10,179 bases of DNA from Euperipatoides rowelli (lineage: Eukaryota; Onychophora; Udeonychophora; Euonychophora; Peripatopsidae). The notes beneath the pieces were generated by a model, which saw nothing but the letters and a program-made list of their open reading frames with translations, was not told where the DNA came from and ran no database searches. Both the position numbers and the translations under genes were made by a program. Below, piece after piece: positions 6,970-10,179 of the stretch. The stretch lies in the NCBI GenBank assembly GCA_003024985.2, contig PXIH01S0011843.1, one strand, 5' to 3'. Each line of letters begins with the position of its first letter. Positions within the stretch are counted from its first letter, which is position 1.

Positions 6970-7350
6970 CTCAGTAGTCCTTGGTTTTATGTGTGTCTGG
7001 GGGGGAGGGGGGTATTTGACTTGGGGTGTGTGTCTTCCCATATATGTACATGTTGGTGTTAACGACTGTGTTGTGGCTTTTGGCCCGTCTGTTTAGCTTG
7101 GATTGGGTCCTTTGGCATTTACACAAAAGGTTCTACTAGGATACATAAGGCCTTTGTTATGGTGGCCATCTTAAAATCCTGATGTTACACAGGCCCTCGG
7201 CCACAAATTCAGACAAAACACCTAGTAGCATATGATTGTTTGGTTCAAATGCATTTTATCCCGAGTAGCCACACTATTCCTTCATTCAAAATCCCAAGGA
7301 CTAGATTATATTTTACCCATGCCCCTGGACTGTGTGGAATTATGCGCGAA
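6970..7350. other. Composition island richer in G and C, unidentified; G-runs at 6999-7012
   Basis: This block stands out from the AT-rich surroundings. It opens with seven Gs, an A and six Gs (6999-7012), followed by GT-rich sequence, and ends near TATGCGCGAAAGC. No frame gives recognisable protein. It includes a YY1-like AAGATGGCC on the minus strand (7172-7164) and several short CCxGG-type motifs. The sharp composition change suggests an inserted repeat, for example a SINE or a non-autonomous element, or a conserved non-coding element. I cannot see terminal inverted repeats or a target-site duplication. Confidence 0.35.
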
Positions 7351-8400
7351 AGCAAAATAGGACAGTGAATTTATTTGAGTGTTAATCATAATTTTATTTA
7401 ATTAATGCTCAAACTAATAACTATATGATAACAAAATCACTGAATGGTAAGAATCAGAATATTTACTGAAATGCTCAGCTTACTTATACCACTGTCCTTT
7501 AACTATTTTATGACATTTTCTAATATTTACACAAAACATTCCATATACCTTTTCCTTCATTAAGGCATAGATTAGTTCTGCTGAATATATAATATATCTT
7601 TGCATTAACCAACTGGAAGCATGAGGTTAAATTTAATTGTTGCGTCACTTTGCATACTGTGAATGAAGGTTTGTTCCCAATTTGCATCACTATTTATACT
7701 ATTTAGGCATGTTTAGTTTAAGTTTTATAAAACAGCTAAATTATTTTTGAAATTTAAAATGTTATACATCATTGGAAAGATAATTAAATGCTCTACAAGA
7801 ATATGTAATTGAACATTAATTTATTTTATATTTTGTATACAAAAATGAAATTTAACTATTAAACAATGGAAAAAAATAAATAAAGTCATTTCTTTCCCTA
7901 ATGCTAAAATTTGTTAATATTATCACTTTGTTGCTACTTTTGTTATAAATCAAAAATAATTTTAGAAATGTATAAATTAATTTTCCTTGCTGACATTCAT
8001 AAAATGCTTGATGTCTCAACTGAAAAATTACTCTAGTTATTATTTGAATCCAAATGTCTCACAGAGGGACAGGTTTACTTTTATCTGTCCTAATTGAGAA
8101 GAGAAATTCTAAAACTTAGGAACTAATGAAATCTTGTCATTTAGAAAGAAAAATTATGCAGCTTTATTTAGAAAATCTTTTTTGAAAAAAAAAAGCAAAT
8201 GATTAAAAAACACGCTAAAATTATATATCAGCTTTATATTTATTATTACGATAAAAGGACATTAGTTTCATTATTTTCAAAGTTTTATTGCCTTATATAG
8301 ATAGTTTATAAGGGAAAAATCTCAATATTATAAAAATAATAAGTGAATAAATAATTTTCAAAATGTAATAAAATATATGAAATCTCAAAGACATACTATT
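7351..8400. other. AT-rich stretch without recognisable genes
   Basis: This is a long AT-rich stretch with scattered A/T runs, and I see no coding signal, RNA gene or clear repeat structure in it. An imperfect 11-bp inverted pair near 7375-7413 (TGAGTGTTAAT with ATTAATGCTCA, 9 of 11 pairing) is within what chance would give. Confidence 0.5.
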
Positions 8401-8434
8401 ACGACCAGCAGGAGTTTGTAAAGGCAGTCAATGA

Positions 8435-8485
8435 TGTAAACATACTGCCTGCAACCATTTACTGTATATATTTTTTATGTTTACA
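8435..8485. promoter_or_regulatory. Inverted pair of forkhead-like motifs
   Basis: TGTAAACATA at 8435-8444 and its exact reverse complement TATGTTTACA at 8476-8485 each carry the forkhead core GTAAACA. They flank a less AT-rich piece that includes a second small stem, AGGCAGT at 8422-8428 with ACTGCCT at 8444-8450. The motif pair could be a regulatory element. In AT-rich DNA 10-bp inverted pairs arise by chance, so this is a weak call. Confidence 0.25.
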
Positions 8486-8919
8486 ATTAGCAACATTTAA
8501 AATTATATTTTATAAATTAACATTTATATTTATTAATTATTATTTAGAAAACATAAAAATATATTAATTAGGCTTTTAAATGTTATTAAACTGAAAAAAA
8601 AAAAAAGTAAATATTAAAATTTCTCATTAAGACGTTAATAAACATCTTTCACAAAACTGGAACTGTCCCTGAAACTGGAAATAAACATCTTCTGTATTTA
8701 TGGGGTTAAGGAGAATCTTGGTTTTTCTTCATTTTTAAAATATTGTCTGGAAATAGAGCTTAGCATCTCCTTAATTTATCACACATTCTATCAAAAGCAG
8801 TTATTTAACAGATAACTTTTCATACATGAGGTAAAATTTAAAGATCTATTCGGAGAATGAGAACTTTATTACACAAACAAATTCATTGCAAAATATCCCA
8901 TTTAAATTTTGGCCTACAA

Positions 8920-9200
8920 TAGATCTTCGACGAAAATATGCACATATCGGAGTGCTGATTGACGAGGGCTTCCTTTTGAAAACAAAGTGGAAAACTGCCT
9001 TTGCAGAATGGCTCTTCATATTCGGCAATGGCTTATAAACTCGACCTTCCCGCCAATCCATAAATTTAAATGGTTAAATAGATTTTCTTGCTTGATCAGT
9101 TTTAATAGCTTTGCAATAATAGGCTGATTTTGCAAATAATTTTTATCTATCTGGGTTATTAAACTAGCAGAAGAACTGGAAGAGAAGCTCACTTCCGGTT
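8920..9200. promoter_or_regulatory. CpG-containing patch with E2F/CCAAT and ETS-like motifs, candidate promoter
   Basis: About ten CpG dinucleotides fall between roughly 8850 and 9202, far denser than in the surrounding DNA. TTCCCGCC at 9047-9054 overlaps CCAAT at 9053-9057, together an E2F plus NF-Y-type arrangement. CACTTCCGGT at 9190-9199 is a full ETS/GABP-type site in reverse. Such sites typify TATA-less housekeeping promoters. The patch also gives short open frames on both strands. On the minus strand, 9061-8846 starts MDWREGRVYKPLPNMKSHSA and ends near a possible AATAAA at 8870-8865. On the plus strand there is WPTIDLRRKYAHIGVLIDEG. Neither is recognisable, so a conserved exon is the main alternative. 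Confidence 0.3.
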
Positions 9201-9412
9201 ACGACAGATGCACAAAAACTCACAATAAAACATTGATTCAAGCATAAGTATGCAGATCATGACCAAAATTTCCAGTTATAAATTTTGCAAATGTAATATA
9301 TAGTTCATTTAATTTTGTCAAATATTAATTCCCATAAAGTTAAAAGGTGAAATACAGTCCTTGTTGAAGGTTAAAAAAAAAATGTTCTCGATGTTTGCTG
9401 CATTGTTGATAA

Positions 9413-9424
9413 ACACACACACAC
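9413..9424. repeat. (AC)6 microsatellite
   Basis: Six tandem AC units are seen directly. They are of interest only as a potentially variable marker. Confidence 0.9.
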
Positions 9425-9754
9425 TAACAAAAATGAGAGTTGTTCCAAATTTCTTCATGTTCAGAAGTTACAGGTTTACATTATAACAATTTATTTGACT
9501 GTTTTTCTCTACATTACAAAATACTACCTTAAATTACATACTTTTTTTGTATATAATACTTTTTACAATTTTCTTTTTACAAACTTAGAGCAATATTTAC
9601 TTAATTACAGTGTAGGCTACAAATTTACCTTATACAACCAATCAAGCTTGTTTAGTTCAAAATTACATTTTGGAATACTTAATTTCTCTCTCTCTTTAAG
9701 ACTTAAAGAATGATGAAGGGTTCACAACAACAACCACAAAAACCTTTGAAGAGA

Positions 9755-9798
9755 CTCTCTCTCTCTCAACATCAATGTAAGGATTAACCCCCCCCCCC
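9755..9798. repeat. CT microsatellite followed by an 11-base C-run
   Basis: About six and a half CT units lie at 9755-9767 and eleven consecutive Cs at 9788-9798, with a similar TC repeat at 9685-9695. The plus strand is pyrimidine-rich here. The homopolymer is a likely site of length error or polymorphism. Confidence 0.85.
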
Positions 9799-9963
9799 TT
9801 TCCTCAAACATTATAGCAGACAAAAATAAAAATAAAATATTTTTTTGCTTTCACAAAATTAAGTGCAAACAATACACCATTAAGGTAACAATTTCCTTAC
9901 TGGTTATTTGACTGGTTAATAGAGATAATTACATAAACTAATGTATTGACTAGCTATACTAGA

Positions 9964-10179
9964 CAGTGCCGGATTATCCATTAGGCTGAAAAGAATTGAG
10001 CTTATGGGCCCCCAGAGACTAGGGCCCCCACATTATTTAATTTTTATAAACGACTAAAAAAAAATTTTAAGTCATGATGAGAATTTAAGTAAACAATAAA
10101 TGCGAGTTCCTTGTTAAAAGCACAACAAAATTAGATATCTCTTTCCATAAGAAAAGTTAATATTAAAATATGATATACA
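9964..10179 (+). mobile_element. hAT-like DNA transposon terminus, truncated by the window end
   Basis: CAGTGCCGGATTATCCATTA starts at 9964, and CAGTG/CAGNG starts are characteristic of hAT terminal inverted repeats. It is followed by two direct copies of GGGCCCCCA at 10006-10014 and 10022-10030. From memory, this CAGTGCCGGATTA... plus GGGCCCCC layout is common at ends of hAT-family elements and their non-autonomous derivatives in arthropods and molluscs. The eight bases before it, ATACTAGA at 9956-9963, would be the target-site duplication. The partner terminus and second duplication are not in the window, so orientation is assigned from this end only. No transposase frame is visible in the remaining 150 bases. 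Confidence 0.5.

Larger units (their letters stand above)
9201..9963. other. AT-rich stretch with microsatellites, UTR- or intron-like
   Basis: I see no recognisable gene. The plus-strand open frame at 9495-9713 encodes only Phe/Leu/Tyr-rich low-complexity sequence. The stretch carries an AC repeat (9413-9424), TC repeats (9685-9695 and 9755-9767) and a C-run (9788-9798). The texture and an AATAAA on the minus strand at 9495-9490 would suit a 3' untranslated region of a minus-strand gene lying to the right, but nothing proves it. Confidence 0.4.

Noticed and set aside
7242-7252. GGTTCAAATGC resembling a Pol III box B (tRNA or SINE)
   Set aside because: No box A at the proper distance and no cloverleaf; the nearest partial match is about 135 bases upstream.
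9495-9713. Plus-strand open frame of 72 codons
   Set aside because: Phe/Tyr/Leu-rich low-complexity translation with a TC microsatellite at its end; no domain.
1-10179. CRISPR array, tRNA or rRNA genes, bacterial operons
   Set aside because: No regularly spaced repeats, no cloverleaf with matching boxes, and the splice-like signals, microsatellites and retroelements are eukaryotic.

Overview
This is an AT-rich, CpG-poor piece of an invertebrate animal nuclear genome. It is packed with long A/T runs, short microsatellites and decayed transposons, and it has no bacterial-style gene layout. The transposon content points to a metazoan such as a mollusc, cnidarian or arthropod: a CR1-like LINE whose first ORF carries an SGNH-type esterase, a gypsy-type gag, a multi-copy invertebrate repeat protein, and a hAT-like terminus. 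I cannot name the species from sequence alone.

Left end (1-2052), all read on the minus strand, is a nested stack of retroelements. The outer element is a LINE from about 2052 down to 790, with esterase remnants at about 1330-1860 and the start of its AP-endonuclease domain at 790-1060. At position 789 that endonuclease is cut by an LTR retrotransposon. It has a 192-bp LTR with TGTAG/CTACA ends (598-789), a tRNA-Trp-like primer binding site (577-592), a leader, and a decayed gag (about 49-355). The gag in turn stops at position 48, where a 46-bp sequence begins that is nearly identical to the first 46 bp of the LINE (2007-2052). This suggests a second LINE copy inserted into the LTR element and running off the window.

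Middle (2053-5060) is AT-rich and looks intronic or intergenic. Two or three short plus-strand stretches look like exons of an unrecognised host gene (2971-3176, 4525-4600 and an acceptor at 5036/5037). These are hypotheses, because the phases of the first two do not join directly.

5207-6739, plus strand, is a broken copy of a large invertebrate multi-copy protein, readable through two frames with frameshifts and many in-frame stops. Most open frames here are pieces or shadows of it.

Right part (6740-10179) is mostly AT-rich DNA without recognisable genes. It holds a base-composition island rich in G and C (6970-7350), a CpG-containing patch with E2F/CCAAT and ETS-like motifs that could be a promoter (8920-9200), several microsatellites and homopolymers, and at 9964 a hAT-like terminal sequence with paired GGGCCCCCA motifs that continues to the window end. 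I see no tRNA or rRNA gene, no CRISPR array and no intact protein-coding gene. Nothing here supports a new biological system; the best-supported story is the nested retroelement stack.
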